The notes under the pieces were generated by a model. The model saw nothing but the letters and a program-made list of their open reading frames with translations. It ran no database searches and was not told the origin of the DNA. Shown piece by piece: positions 45,849 to 54,976 of a stretch of 64,000 nt of DNA. The first letter of the stretch is position 1; the number at the start of each line of letters is the position of its first letter. This stretch comes from Variovorax sp. JS1663 (lineage in GTDB: Bacteria > Pseudomonadota > Gammaproteobacteria > Burkholderiales > Burkholderiaceae_C): assembly GCF_002157355.1 (NCBI RefSeq), contig NZ_LYMK01000003.1, positions 1 to 64,000 of the forward strand. Reading direction: 5' to 3'. The translations under genes and the position numbers were made by a program.

Positions 45849-47792
45849 TCAGCGCCGGTCGAGCAGCCGCGTCAGCAGGTTCTCGAGCTGCTCCACGTCC
45901 ACCGGCTTGGTCAGGTGGGCGAAGAAGCCGGCCTCGAAGCTCAGCTGCCGGTCGCGCTCCTGCCCGTAGCCGCTGACGGCGATCAGCGGCGGCGGGTGCG
46001 CGATCTCGGCGCGGGCGCGCTCCGCCACTTCCAGGCCGCTGAGGCCGGGCAGGCCGATGTCCAGCAGCACCAGGTCCGGCGCGAGCTGCTTGATCGCCTC
46101 CAGGGCCGTGAGGCCGTCGTGGCGCACCGCCGAACGGCAGCCCAGCGCATCCATCAGCGCGGACATGGTCTGGGCCGCGTCCTGGTTGTCGTCCACCACC
46201 AGCACGAAGGGCCGGCCGTCGTGCGGGGTGCAGGCCGGCGCGGGTTTTTCCGGGGTCGCGGGGGCCGGCCCGATCGGCAACCGCACCACGAACTCGCTGC
46301 CCTCGCCCGGCACGCCCTTGCTGAAAGCGGCCACCTCGCCGCCGTGCAGGCTGACCAGCTGCTGCACCAGGCTCAGCCCCAGGCCCAGGCCGCCCTGCGA
46401 GCGCGCGATGTCCTGCTCGCCCTGCTCGAACAGGTTGAAGATGCGCTGCTGGTCCCGCGGCGCGATGCCGGGGCCGTCGTCGCGCACGCTCAGTTCCGCG
46501 TGCTCGCCCTGGCGGCCGGCGCGCAGGTGCACGTGGCCGCCGGCCGGGGTGAACTTGATGGCGTTGCCCAGCAGGTTGCTCAGCACCTGGATCAGCCGCG
46601 CGCGGTCGCCGGTGATCCAGATGGCCGCCGGCTCCACTTCGACCTGCAGCTGCTGCGACTTGTCCGCGGCCAGCGGCCCCATGGCCTCCAGGGCCTCGGC
46701 GATCACGTCCTTCAGGTCCACCGGCCGGGCCTCCAGCCGGATCTTGCCGCTGGTGATGCGGCCCACGTCCAGCAGGTCGTCCACCAGCCGGACCACCTGG
46801 CGCAGCTGGCGCGAGATGGTGTCGTTCACCAGCTGAAGCTGCGGGCTGTCCAGCTTCAGGCGGTTCATCAGCGCCAGCGCGTTGGAGATCGGCGCGAGCG
46901 GGTTGCGCAGCTCGTGGCCCAGCATCGCCAGGAAGGTGCTGATGCGCCGGCCCTCGTCCTCCAGCGAGCTGACGCGGCGCCGCTCGGTCAGGTCGCGCGT
47001 GACCTTGGCGAAGCCGCGCAGCACGCCGCTGGCGTCGTACACGGCCGTGATGACCACGTTGGCCCAGAAGCGGCTGCCGTCCTTGCGCACGCGCCAGCCC
47101 TCGTCTTCGAAGCTGCCGTCGCGGCGGGCGATGCGCAGCTCCTCGGCGGGCCAGCCGGTGGCCTGCACCTCGGGCGGGTAGAACACGGAGAAATGGCGGC
47201 CGATGATCTCGCTCGCCTCGTAGCCCTTGAAGCGGCGCGCGCCCGCGTTCCAGCTGATCACGTGGCCCGCCGGGTCGAGCATGAAGATCGCATAGTCCGT
47301 CACGCTGTCCACCAGCAGGCGGAATCGCTCCTCGCTCATGCGCAGCTGCTCCTCCTGGCGGCGGCGCTCGCTCAGGTCGCGCGTGATCTTGGAGAAGCCG
47401 CGGAATTCGCCCCCGGGGCCCAGCAGCCGGGTGATGACCACGTTGGCCCAGAAGCGGGTGCCGTCCTTGCGCAGGCGCCAGCCCTCGTCCTCGAAGCGGC
47501 CGGTCTCGCGCGCCATCTTCAGCTCGTGCTCGGGCCACCCGCGCGCCAGCTGCTCCGCCGGATAGAACAGCGAGAAATGGCGCCCGATGACCTCGTGCGC
47601 CTCGTAGCCCTTGATGCGGCGCGCCCCCGTGTTCCAGCTGCGCACGCGGCCTTCGGGGTCCAGCAGGAAGATCGCGTAGTCGCTCACCGCCTCCACCATC
47701 AGGCGGTAGTCGGCGTCGTCCAGGGCCGGCACCGTCCCGGACGAGGATGGCCCTGCAAGAGGAACGGGAACACTGCCGGCGGCGTCTGCCAT
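45849..47792 (-). CDS. Hybrid sensor histidine kinase with two PAS domains and a receiver
   Basis: A 647-aa soluble protein; ATG 47792 follows an AAGG site. Order: PAS1 with PAC (about 25-155), PAS2 with PAC (about 160-285), dimerisation/His domain (AMLGHELRNPLAP), ATPase (N box NLLGNAIKFTP, G1 DDGPGIAP, G2 GGLGLGLSL), and a C-terminal receiver (VLVVDDNQDA, phospho-Asp in LVLLDIGLPG, Lys in HLTKPVD). The two PAS domains are close copies of each other (SDYAIFLLDPEG / TDYAIFMLDPAG, RHFSLFYP / RHFSVFYP), an internal duplication. No membrane segment, so it senses a cytoplasmic signal. No partner regulator lies next to it. Confidence 0.92.
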   Translation of the reverse strand: MADAAGSVPVPLAGPSSSGTVPALDDADYRLMVEAVSDYAIFLLDPEGRVRSWNTGARRIKGYEAHEVIGRHFSLFYPAEQLARGWPEHELKMARETGRFEDEGWRLRKDGTRFWANVVITRLLGPGGEFRGFSKITRDLSERRRQEEQLRMSEERFRLLVDSVTDYAIFMLDPAGHVISWNAGARRFKGYEASEIIGRHFSVFYPPEVQATGWPAEELRIARRDGSFEDEGWRVRKDGSRFWANVVITAVYDASGVLRGFAKVTRDLTERRRVSSLEDEGRRISTFLAMLGHELRNPLAPISNALALMNRLKLDSPQLQLVNDTISRQLRQVVRLVDDLLDVGRITSGKIRLEARPVDLKDVIAEALEAMGPLAADKSQQLQVEVEPAAIWITGDRARLIQVLSNLLGNAIKFTPAGGHVHLRAGRQGEHAELSVRDDGPGIAPRDQQRIFNLFEQGEQDIARSQGGLGLGLSLVQQLVSLHGGEVAAFSKGVPGEGSEFVVRLPIGPAPATPEKPAPACTPHDGRPFVLVVDDNQDAAQTMSALMDALGCRSAVRHDGLTALEAIKQLAPDLVLLDIGLPGLSGLEVAERARAEIAHPPPLIAVSGYGQERDRQLSFEAGFFAHLTKPVDVEQLENLLTRLLDRR

Positions 47793-47938
47793 GCGCACCT
47801 TCGCTCGAAGCCGGGGCTCCCGCCGGGGTGGCGGGATCGACCCCATCGTGAACCGCCCGCCCGCCTGATCGCTGGGCCGGCCGGGACGATCGGGCGCAGT
47901 CTAGCGGTGTGCGCGCGCTTCCGCCGTCGGACAGGACC

Positions 47939-49075
47939 TCAGCTTTTCGCGCAGGCCTGCGCCTGCCGCACCACCGCCTGGGCGTCGAAGCCGTTCACGC
48001 GCTCGAAGAAGCCCTCGCTGCCGACGACGAAGGTGGCCGGCGCCAGCTTGCGCTCGATCAGGCCGGCGTCGAGCATGAAGTCCTGCATGCGGCCGAAGGC
48101 CTCGGGCGTGGCGCGGCCCCACAGCTTGCCGCCGTTCATCTCGAAGGCGGCCTTCATCGAGCTCACCTGCGTGGCCAGCAGGTGCTCGTCCCAGCGCGCC
48201 AGCGTGGCCTCGTCGCCGCCGGTGGGCTTGGTCTCGGGAAAGCGCGCCCAGTGCAGCTGGCGTACGCAGGCCGGATTGGTCACGGCGTACAGGCTGGCCT
48301 TCGCCGCGCCGCGCGCGATCGCCTCCACCATCGCGAGGTCGCGGTCGATGGTGCGCTGCAAGGTGGCCAGCGAGAAGTCGGGCATGCGCGCCCAGTCGGG
48401 GCTGCGCAGCAGCCGCAGCTTCGCGCCCGCGTTCTCGAAGCCGGCGATGGCCGCGTTCCAGAACATCAGCCCCTGCACGCGGCCCGAGCGCAGCGCCTCC
48501 AGCGCCGGCGCGCCGGCACCGGTCGGGATGATGTTGACGTCCTTGTCCGGGTCCAGGCCGTTGGCCTTGAGCAGCGAGCGCAGCAGCGGCAGGCCGCCGC
48601 TGGCCAGGCTCACGATGCCGATGCGCTGGCCCTTGAGGTCGGCCACCCGCTGGATCGATCCTTCGGACGGCACCGCGATCGCCCAGTCGATCACGCTGTT
48701 GTTCATCACCACGCGCGCAGGGATGTTGTTGGTCACGTTGGCCTGGATCGCGACGTTGGAGCTGACCTGCGCGAAGTCCACGTTGCCGGTGGCCAGCTGC
48801 TGAACCGCCTGCACCGAGCCGGGCGCGGCGATCACCTGCACGTCGTAGCCCTCGCTCTTCCAGTAGTCCAGCGCCACCGGCATCATCAGCCAGGGGTAGG
48901 TGACGTTGAGCACGGTGACGCCGCCCAGCGCGATCGTCACCTTCTTCAGCGGCTTGGCCGCCTGCGCCTGTGCCGGGCCGGGCGCGAGCCAGGCCGCGCC
49001 CAGGCCCAGTGCCACCGCCGCCGCCAGCACGCGCCGCCGTCCGCGCACGCCCTGTCGCCCGAATCGTTGCTGCAT
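47939..49075 (-). CDS. ABC transporter periplasmic binding protein, NitT/TauT (SsuA/ThiY) type
   Basis: A 378-aa protein. The N-terminus has GRRR before a hydrophobic stretch ending PAQAQA, a Sec- or Tat-type signal. The mature part has the NMT1/SsuA-like fold (PLMM-like PWLMMPVALDYWKSEGYDV, then SVQAVQQLATGNVDFAQVSSN). It captures a small organic substrate for the permease and ATPase upstream. The ligand is unknown; the neighbouring acyl-CoA genes suggest a carboxylic acid. Confidence 0.9.
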   Translation of the reverse strand: MQQRFGRQGVRGRRRVLAAAVALGLGAAWLAPGPAQAQAAKPLKKVTIALGGVTVLNVTYPWLMMPVALDYWKSEGYDVQVIAAPGSVQAVQQLATGNVDFAQVSSNVAIQANVTNNIPARVVMNNSVIDWAIAVPSEGSIQRVADLKGQRIGIVSLASGGLPLLRSLLKANGLDPDKDVNIIPTGAGAPALEALRSGRVQGLMFWNAAIAGFENAGAKLRLLRSPDWARMPDFSLATLQRTIDRDLAMVEAIARGAAKASLYAVTNPACVRQLHWARFPETKPTGGDEATLARWDEHLLATQVSSMKAAFEMNGGKLWGRATPEAFGRMQDFMLDAGLIERKLAPATFVVGSEGFFERVNGFDAQAVVRQAQACAKS

Positions 49076-49115
49076 GTCGAATCTCCGCTTGGGTTGAGGA
49101 AGAAGATGGAAAAAC

Positions 49116-49970
49116 TCAGGCGCCCGTGATGCGCTCGTGCTCGGCCTGCGCCCAGAACACCACCTTGCGCTGCAGCCACTGCACCGCCCAGTGCAGCCCG
49201 AGGCCCATGGCCGACAGCAGGATCAGGATCGCGAACATGCCGGCCGTGTCCATCGAGAAGGTGCGCTGCAGGATCAGGTAGCCCAGCCCGGCCTGCGCAC
49301 CGACGAATTCGCCGACGATCGCGCCGATCACCGACAGCACGATGGACACGTCCAGCCCCACGAAGATGTAGGGCAGCGCCTGCGGGATGCGCGCCATGCG
49401 GAACACCTGCCAGCGCGAGGCGGTGAAGGCGGTGAGCAGTTCCATCTGCTCGGCCGGCACCGCGCGCAGGCCGGCCACCGTGTTCACCAGCACCGGGAAG
49501 AAGGCGATGGTCGCGGTGATCACGATCTTGGAGCTCATGCCGTAGCCGAACCAGATCACGAACAGCGGCGCGATCGCCACCTTCGGAATGGTCTGGAAGG
49601 CCACCACGTAGGGGTAGAGCGTGCGCTCCACCAGCGGGAACTGCGCGATCACGCCGCCCAGCACCAGCCCCAGGCCGGCGCCGAGCACGAAGCCGGCCAT
49701 GGTCTCGCAGAAGGTCACGCCCAGGTGGTGGGTGAAGGTGTTGTTGCGGATGCCCTCCCACAGCGAGGCGGCGACCGCGGAAGGCGCGGGCAGCAGCAGC
49801 GGCGTGATCTCCAGCAGGCGCACGGCCAGCTCCCAGCCGCCCACCACGAGCACGAAGAGCAGGGCGGACAGCGGCAGTTCGGGGCGTGGGCCGAGCCACG
49901 CGAGCGCGGGGCGCGGGGCCTGCGGGTCATGCGGGTCGGCGTCGATGAGAGTGGTGGTGGCGGTGTTCAT
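49116..49970 (-). CDS. ABC transporter permease, NitT/TauT type
   Basis: A 284-aa inner-membrane protein with six hydrophobic segments. The cytoplasmic EAA-type loop is visible as LRAVPAEQMELLTAFTAS...RIPQALPYIFVGLDVS, which contacts the ATPase. Its ATG overlaps the ATPase stop by 4 nt. It lies between the ATPase and binding-protein genes in a typical SsuBCA-like order. Confidence 0.92.
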   Translation of the reverse strand: MNTATTTLIDADPHDPQAPRPALAWLGPRPELPLSALLFVLVVGGWELAVRLLEITPLLLPAPSAVAASLWEGIRNNTFTHHLGVTFCETMAGFVLGAGLGLVLGGVIAQFPLVERTLYPYVVAFQTIPKVAIAPLFVIWFGYGMSSKIVITATIAFFPVLVNTVAGLRAVPAEQMELLTAFTASRWQVFRMARIPQALPYIFVGLDVSIVLSVIGAIVGEFVGAQAGLGYLILQRTFSMDTAGMFAILILLSAMGLGLHWAVQWLQRKVVFWAQAEHERITGA

Positions 49971-50809
49971 GCGTCCAGTGCTCCGATCGAGTGGAAGTGC
50001 CTGCGGATCGCGCAGACGTAGGTGCCGAAGCGCTCCGAATTGATCATCTCCAGCGTGCGCGGGCGCGGCAGGTCGATCTCGAGGATCTCGCTGATGCGGC
50101 CCGGCCGCGGCGACATCACGATCACGCGGTCCGCCAGGAACACCGCCTCCGGGATGCTGTGCGTGACCAGCATCACCGTCTTGCGGCTCTGCGACCAGAT
50201 GCGCAGCAGCTCCAGGTTCATGGTCTCGCGGGTCATCGCGTCCAGCGCGCCGAAGGGCTCGTCCATCAGCAGGAAGGCCGGCTCGTGCACCAGCCCGCGG
50301 CTGATGCCCACGCGCTGCTGCATGCCGCCGGAGAGCTCGTGCGGGTACTTGTTCTCGAAGCCCTCCAGCCCCACCAGGCGCAGGTAGTCGCGCGCCCGCG
50401 GCTCGTACTCGCGCATCGGCAGGCCCTGGATCTCGATGGGCACCAGCACGTTCTCGAGCACGGTGCGCCAGGGCAGCAGTACCGGCGCCTGGAACACCAC
50501 GCCGACGTCGCGGCTGGGCCCGTCGATCGGCCGCTGCCGCACCTTCACCGAACCCGCGCTGCGGCGCAGCGTGCCGGCCAGGATCTTCAGCAGCGTGGAC
50601 TTGCCGCAGCCGCTGGGGCCGACCACGGTGACGAACTCGCCGTCGGCGATGTCGAAGCTCACGTCCTTGAGGGCCTCGATGTCGCGGCCCTCGCGGGTGC
50701 GGTAGAGCTTGTGCAGGCCCTGGACCTCGATCATCGCGCGGCCCGGCGGGGCGGACGGCGCGGCCGGGGTGCCGGGGGCGATGACGCTGAGCTTGGCGGT
50801 GGCGCTCAT
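49967..50809 (-). CDS. ABC transporter ATP-binding protein, NitT/TauT type
   Basis: A 280-aa ATPase with Walker A GPSGCGKST, signature LSGGMQQRV, and Walker B FLLMDEPFGALD. A non-conserved Ala/Pro-rich leader of about 25 residues precedes the domain. Start 50809 (MSATAKLS) is chosen over an in-frame ATG that lies inside the enoyl-CoA hydratase gene. It is 10 nt downstream of that gene, so one operon. Confidence 0.92.
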   Translation of the reverse strand: MSATAKLSVIAPGTPAAPSAPPGRAMIEVQGLHKLYRTREGRDIEALKDVSFDIADGEFVTVVGPSGCGKSTLLKILAGTLRRSAGSVKVRQRPIDGPSRDVGVVFQAPVLLPWRTVLENVLVPIEIQGLPMREYEPRARDYLRLVGLEGFENKYPHELSGGMQQRVGISRGLVHEPAFLLMDEPFGALDAMTRETMNLELLRIWSQSRKTVMLVTHSIPEAVFLADRVIVMSPRPGRISEILEIDLPRPRTLEMINSERFGTYVCAIRRHFHSIGALDA

Positions 50810-50819
50810 GGCCGCGCCC

Positions 50820-51641
50820 CTATGCGGACTCGCCCTGGAGCGCGAAGCGGGCATCGCGCCACTTGAAGGCGGCCTTCAGCCCCTGCTTCGCCGCGACCTC
50901 GAAGAAGTCGCGCGCCTCCTGCGATTCGGACATCAGCACCAGCGTGAAGATCTCCGCGCCCAGGTCCACCGTCGACTGGAAGCCGCGCAGGTCGTAGCCG
51001 CGGTTCAGCCCTTCCTTGTTCAGCCGCATCGCGGGCGGCGGAATCATCGCGAGCTTCAGCGCCAGCCGCCGCGCCTCCTTCATCAGGTCGGCTGCCGGCA
51101 CCACGCGGTTGGCCAGGCCGATGCGCACCGCCTCCTCGGCGCCGATGCGCTCGCCGGTCAGGAGCAGCTCCTTGGTCTTCTTCATGCCCAGCACCCAGGG
51201 CATGATCGCGAAGGGCGGGGCCGACTGGAACTGGATCTCGGGCTCGCCGAACTCCGCGCCGTCGGCGGCCAGCGTGATGTCGCACACCATCGAAAGGTCG
51301 CAGCCGCCGCCCAGGCAATAACCGTTGACCGCCGCGATCACCGGCAGCCGCGAGCGCCAGATGCGCAGCCAGGTGTCGTTGCCCAGCTTCACGTGCTCGC
51401 GCCAGTCCTGCACCGTGGTGAAGGGCTCCTCGCGCGGGCTCAGGTCGAAGCCGGCGCAGAAGGCGCGGCCCTCGCCGGTGATGATCAGGGCGCGCACGTT
51501 CTCGTCGCGCTCCAGGGTGTCGAGCGCGTGCTGCATCTCCAGCAGGATGTCGTCGTCCAGCGCGTTCATCTTCTGCGGGCGCGCGAGCGTGAGCGTCGCG
51601 ACCCAGCGGTCCACCGACACGCTGATGCATTGGTACTTCAT
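50820..51641 (-). CDS. Enoyl-CoA hydratase/isomerase family protein
   Basis: A 273-aa crotonase. The two oxyanion-hole segments are visible: AFCAGFDLSP and NGYCLGGGCDLSM; GEPEIQF follows, with a glutamate near the usual catalytic position. Hydration of a 2-enoyl-CoA is the likely reaction. Between an NDP-forming ligase and an acrylyl-CoA-reductase-type protein it could act on acrylyl-CoA, like AcuK, but other short enoyl-CoAs fit as well. Confidence 0.88.
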   Translation of the reverse strand: MKYQCISVSVDRWVATLTLARPQKMNALDDDILLEMQHALDTLERDENVRALIITGEGRAFCAGFDLSPREEPFTTVQDWREHVKLGNDTWLRIWRSRLPVIAAVNGYCLGGGCDLSMVCDITLAADGAEFGEPEIQFQSAPPFAIMPWVLGMKKTKELLLTGERIGAEEAVRIGLANRVVPAADLMKEARRLALKLAMIPPPAMRLNKEGLNRGYDLRGFQSTVDLGAEIFTLVLMSESQEARDFFEVAAKQGLKAAFKWRDARFALQGESA

Positions 51642-51660
51642 GGTTGTCTCCTGCTTGTCG

Positions 51661-53838
51661 TCAATGGGATCGATGGGAAGAGGGGGAGCGAAGCTCGATC
51701 AACGCGTCCAGCACGCGCACGCCGTGGCCGGCCGCGAGCACGGTGACCGGGTTGAGGTCGATGGCCTCGATGTGCTGCGCATAGGCCGCGCCGATCTGCG
51801 ACAGGCGCACCAGCAGCCCCTCGAAGGCGGCGCGGTCGGCCGGCGCCGCGCCGCGGAAGCCTGCGAGCAGCCGTGCCGCGCGCGTCGACGCCACCAGGGC
51901 CTGGGCAGCTTCCGCATTCAGCGGCGAGAGGTCCAGCGCGCTGTCGCGCAGCAGCTCGACCAGCACGCCGCCGGCACCGGCCACGATCGCCTGGCCGAAG
52001 GGCGGCTGGCGCGTGAGCCCGGCGATCATCTCGACGCCGCCCTGCACCATCTCCTGCACCAGCACGCCGTCGATGCGCGCGGCGGGCATGCGCTCGCGCA
52101 CGGTGGCCATCATCCGGTGGAAGGCCTCGCGCACCTCGGCCTCGTCGCGCAGGTGCAGGCGCACGCCGCCGGCCTCGGTCTTGTGCGGGATGTCGGGCGA
52201 GTCGATCTTCATCGCCACCGGAAAGCCGATGTCGGCGGCGCGCTGCGCGGCCGCTTGCGCATCCGCGGCGCGGGCCTCGCGCGTGACCGGCAGGCCGTGG
52301 TCCGCGAGGAAGCGCTTGGCCTCGTGCTCCGCCAGCGGCCGGCCGGTGGCGAGGCGCTCCGCCCAGCCCGGATCGGCACGCAGCGCGGCCTGTGCCGTGG
52401 CCACCGGCTGCCAGCGGTGCCAGTCGATGAAATGCCGCATCGCCAGCAGCGCGGCGCGTGCGCCCTGCAGGGCCGCGACGCCGCTGCCGCGCAGTGGCTC
52501 GATGGTGTGCGCATGCAGCCCGCCGCCGACGTTGCTGTAGAAGACCAGCGGCTTGTCGCTGCGGGCCGCCGCGGCGGCGGTGGTCTCGGCGATCGCGCGG
52601 TAGTTGGCTGCCGCCTTTTCGCCCATGCCCACGGGGCAGTCCTGCGACACCCCCAGCAGCGACACGCCCGGATCGGCCAGCAGTGCGTCGATGGCGCGGC
52701 CGTACATGCGCATGTCGAACACCGCGGCGCCGGTCGCATCCAGCGGGTTGCCGGGCGTGGCGAAGGGCGGCAGGCAGTCGCGCAGTGCCGACAGCGTGGC
52801 CGGCTGCAGCGCGGCGAAGCGCAGGCCGGCCGCCTGGGCCAGGTCGCAGGTCAGCGCGACCTCGCCGCCGCTGACGTTGATCACCGCCACGCCGTCGCCT
52901 GCCGGGCGCCGCGTCGCCTCGGCCAGCAGCGCACAGGTCTCGACCATCTCGTCCATGTCCTCCACCAGCACCACGCCGGCGCGACGGAAGAAGGCGGCCG
53001 CGGCCGCGTGCGAGCCCGCCAGCGAGCCGGTGTGGGCCGCGGTCGCCGCGGCACCCTCGGCCGAGCGCCCGACCTTGAGCACCACCACCGGCTTGCCCGC
53101 CGCCCGCATGCGCGCGGCCGCTCGCAGGAAGCGCTGCGGATGCCGCACCGATTCCATGAAGAGGGCCGCCACCTGCGTGTGCGGATCGTCGGCGAAGAAG
53201 CCCAGGTAGTCGTCCACGTCCAGCACCGCGGCATTCCCCACCGACACCAGGTGGCTGAGGCCGAAGCGGCCGGTGCCTGCGAGCGCGATGCAGCCCGAGC
53301 CCGAATGCGAGGCGATCGCCACGCCGCCGCGCACGAGTGGCTCCGGCAGCGGCGCGCTGTAGAGCGAGATGCCGGCATGCAGGTTGGCCAGGCCCAGGCA
53401 GTTGGGGCCGCACACCAGCAGGCCGGTGCGCGCGCACAGCGCGGCGAGCTCGGCCTGCAGCGCGCGGCCTTCCTCGCCGAGTTCCGCGAAGCCGCTGGCG
53501 AACAGCACCGCGGCGCGGATGCCGCGCGCGGCCGCCTGCGCCAGCGCGGGCAGCACCTTGTCGGCCGGCAGGGCGACCACCGCGCAGTCGGGCGCTTCGG
53601 GCAGGCTGTCGAGGTTGGCATGGCAGCGCAGGCCCAGCACCTCGGGCGCCGATGGATGGATCGGGTAGAGCCGCCCGGCGTAGCCCGCATCGAGCAGGTT
53701 CCTCACCACCGAATGGCCGAAGGAATCCGGCCGCGGCGAGGCGCCGAGGACCGCGACCGAGGCGGGCCGCATCAGCGGCGCGAGGTCGCGCGGCGGCGCG
53801 GCGGCCGGGGCGGCGGAAGCGAAGGCCGGCTCGAACAT
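51661..53838 (-). CDS. NDP-forming acyl-CoA synthetase (acetate-CoA ligase family)
   Basis: A 725-aa fused-subunit protein. The N-terminal CoA-binding domain (SVAVLGASPRPDSFGHSV, about 28-125) is followed by two succinyl-CoA-synthetase-like flavodoxin domains (VCGPNCLGLANL; VLKVGRSAEGAAATAAHTGSLAGS) and a C-terminal ATP-grasp domain (FPVAMKIDSPDIPHKTEAGGV; VGAGGVL-like AGAGGVLVELLRD). Such enzymes make an acyl-CoA from an acid, CoA and NTP, releasing NDP and phosphate. The start overlaps the stop of the reductase gene (ATGA). The acyl group is unknown; the operon suggests a short-chain acid. Confidence 0.9.
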   Translation of the reverse strand: MFEPAFASAAPAAAPPRDLAPLMRPASVAVLGASPRPDSFGHSVVRNLLDAGYAGRLYPIHPSAPEVLGLRCHANLDSLPEAPDCAVVALPADKVLPALAQAAARGIRAAVLFASGFAELGEEGRALQAELAALCARTGLLVCGPNCLGLANLHAGISLYSAPLPEPLVRGGVAIASHSGSGCIALAGTGRFGLSHLVSVGNAAVLDVDDYLGFFADDPHTQVAALFMESVRHPQRFLRAAARMRAAGKPVVVLKVGRSAEGAAATAAHTGSLAGSHAAAAAFFRRAGVVLVEDMDEMVETCALLAEATRRPAGDGVAVINVSGGEVALTCDLAQAAGLRFAALQPATLSALRDCLPPFATPGNPLDATGAAVFDMRMYGRAIDALLADPGVSLLGVSQDCPVGMGEKAAANYRAIAETTAAAAARSDKPLVFYSNVGGGLHAHTIEPLRGSGVAALQGARAALLAMRHFIDWHRWQPVATAQAALRADPGWAERLATGRPLAEHEAKRFLADHGLPVTREARAADAQAAAQRAADIGFPVAMKIDSPDIPHKTEAGGVRLHLRDEAEVREAFHRMMATVRERMPAARIDGVLVQEMVQGGVEMIAGLTRQPPFGQAIVAGAGGVLVELLRDSALDLSPLNAEAAQALVASTRAARLLAGFRGAAPADRAAFEGLLVRLSQIGAAYAQHIEAIDLNPVTVLAAGHGVRVLDALIELRSPSSHRSH

Positions 53839-54821
53839 CAGGCGTCCACCTTCACCACCGTGCGGCCGCGCACGCCGCCGGCCAGCAGCGCGCCCGCGGC
53901 CTCCAGCGTCGCGGCCAGCGGGATCTCGCGCGTGATCTCGGCCAGGCGTTCGCGGTCCAGCTCCTGCGACAGGTGCTGCCAGGCGCTCAGGCGGTCGGCG
54001 CGCGGCGCCATCACCGAGTCGATGCCGATCAGGCTCACGCCGCGCAGGATGAAGGGCGCCACCGTGCCCGGCAGGTCCATCCCCTGGGCCAGCCCGCAGG
54101 CGGTGACCACGCCGCCGTAGCGCGTGGTCGCGCACGCATTCACCAGCGTGTGGCTGCCCACCGAATCCACCACGCCGGCCCAGCGCTCCTTGCCCAGCGG
54201 CTTGCCGGGCGCGGAGAGCTGCGCGCGGTCGATCACCTCGGCCGCGCCGATGCGCTTGAGGTAGTCGGTCTCGTCCGCGCGGCCGGTGGAGGCCACCACG
54301 CGGAAGCCGCGCCCTGCCAGCAGGCTGATCGCCACGCTGCCCACGCCGCCGGCCGCGCCGGTGACCAGGATCTCGCCGTCGTCCGGCCGCACCCGCTGGC
54401 GCTCCAGCGCCTGCACGCACAGCATCGCGGTGTAGCCCGCGGTGCCCACCGCCATCGCGGTGCGCGTGTCGAGCCGGTCGGGCAGCGGCACCAGCCATTC
54501 GCTCTTCAGCCGCGCGCGCTCGGCCAGGCAGCCCCAGTGCTGCTCGCCGGCGCCCCAGCCGTTGAGGATCACGCGGTCGCCGACGGAAAACTCCGGGTGC
54601 GCGCTGTGCTCCACCACGCCCGCGCCGTCGATGCCGGGCACCATCGGCCAGTTGCGCACCACCGGCCCGCGCTGCGTGATCGCGAGCGCGTCCTTGTAGT
54701 TGAGGGATGAATACTCGATGCGCAGGGTGACGTCGTGCGCCGGCAGTGCCGACTCGTCGAGCTCGCGCAGCGCGGCGTCGAATCGATCGCCCTGCCGCTC
54801 CAGCAGGATGGCTCTGAACAT
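53838..54821 (-). CDS. AcuI/YhdH-type quinone-oxidoreductase family enzyme (acrylyl-CoA reductase-like)
   Basis: A 327-aa zinc-free medium-chain dehydrogenase/reductase. YhdH/AcuI landmarks are SSLNYKDALAIT, PGIDGAGVV, the NADPH-binding GAAGGVGSVA, and DSVGSHTLVN. The family reduces acrylyl-CoA to propionyl-CoA. It is first in the operon with the acyl-CoA ligase, the crotonase and an ABC importer. A LysR-type dyad lies 104 nt upstream. Family membership is clear; acrylyl-CoA as substrate is inferred. Confidence 0.88.
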   Translation of the reverse strand: MFRAILLERQGDRFDAALRELDESALPAHDVTLRIEYSSLNYKDALAITQRGPVVRNWPMVPGIDGAGVVEHSAHPEFSVGDRVILNGWGAGEQHWGCLAERARLKSEWLVPLPDRLDTRTAMAVGTAGYTAMLCVQALERQRVRPDDGEILVTGAAGGVGSVAISLLAGRGFRVVASTGRADETDYLKRIGAAEVIDRAQLSAPGKPLGKERWAGVVDSVGSHTLVNACATTRYGGVVTACGLAQGMDLPGTVAPFILRGVSLIGIDSVMAPRADRLSAWQHLSQELDRERLAEITREIPLAATLEAAGALLAGGVRGRTVVKVDA

Positions 54822-54924
54822 GCCTGTCTCGCTCCTTCTTGGTTCGCGCCGCGCATCGCATCGATGCGCATTCGCCGTTCACGGGATGAGCGCGAATCTA
54901 GGCTTCGCCAATGCAGCAAGCAAG

Positions 54925-54961
54925 AATCGATTAGTTCGATTTGCGTTCTCGTAATTCGAAC
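54925..54961. promoter_or_regulatory. LysR-type binding dyads upstream of the reductase operon
   Basis: AATCGA and TCGATT flank 5 nt at 54925-54941, giving a T-N11-A LysR box (T of TCGA to final A). A second, wider dyad (GTTCGA at 54934, TCGAAC ending 54961) overlaps it. Both lie between the LysR gene's stop and the reductase start, the expected place for activation of the downstream operon. Confidence 0.6.
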
Positions 54962-54976
54962 GCAAGCAAGGGTTTC

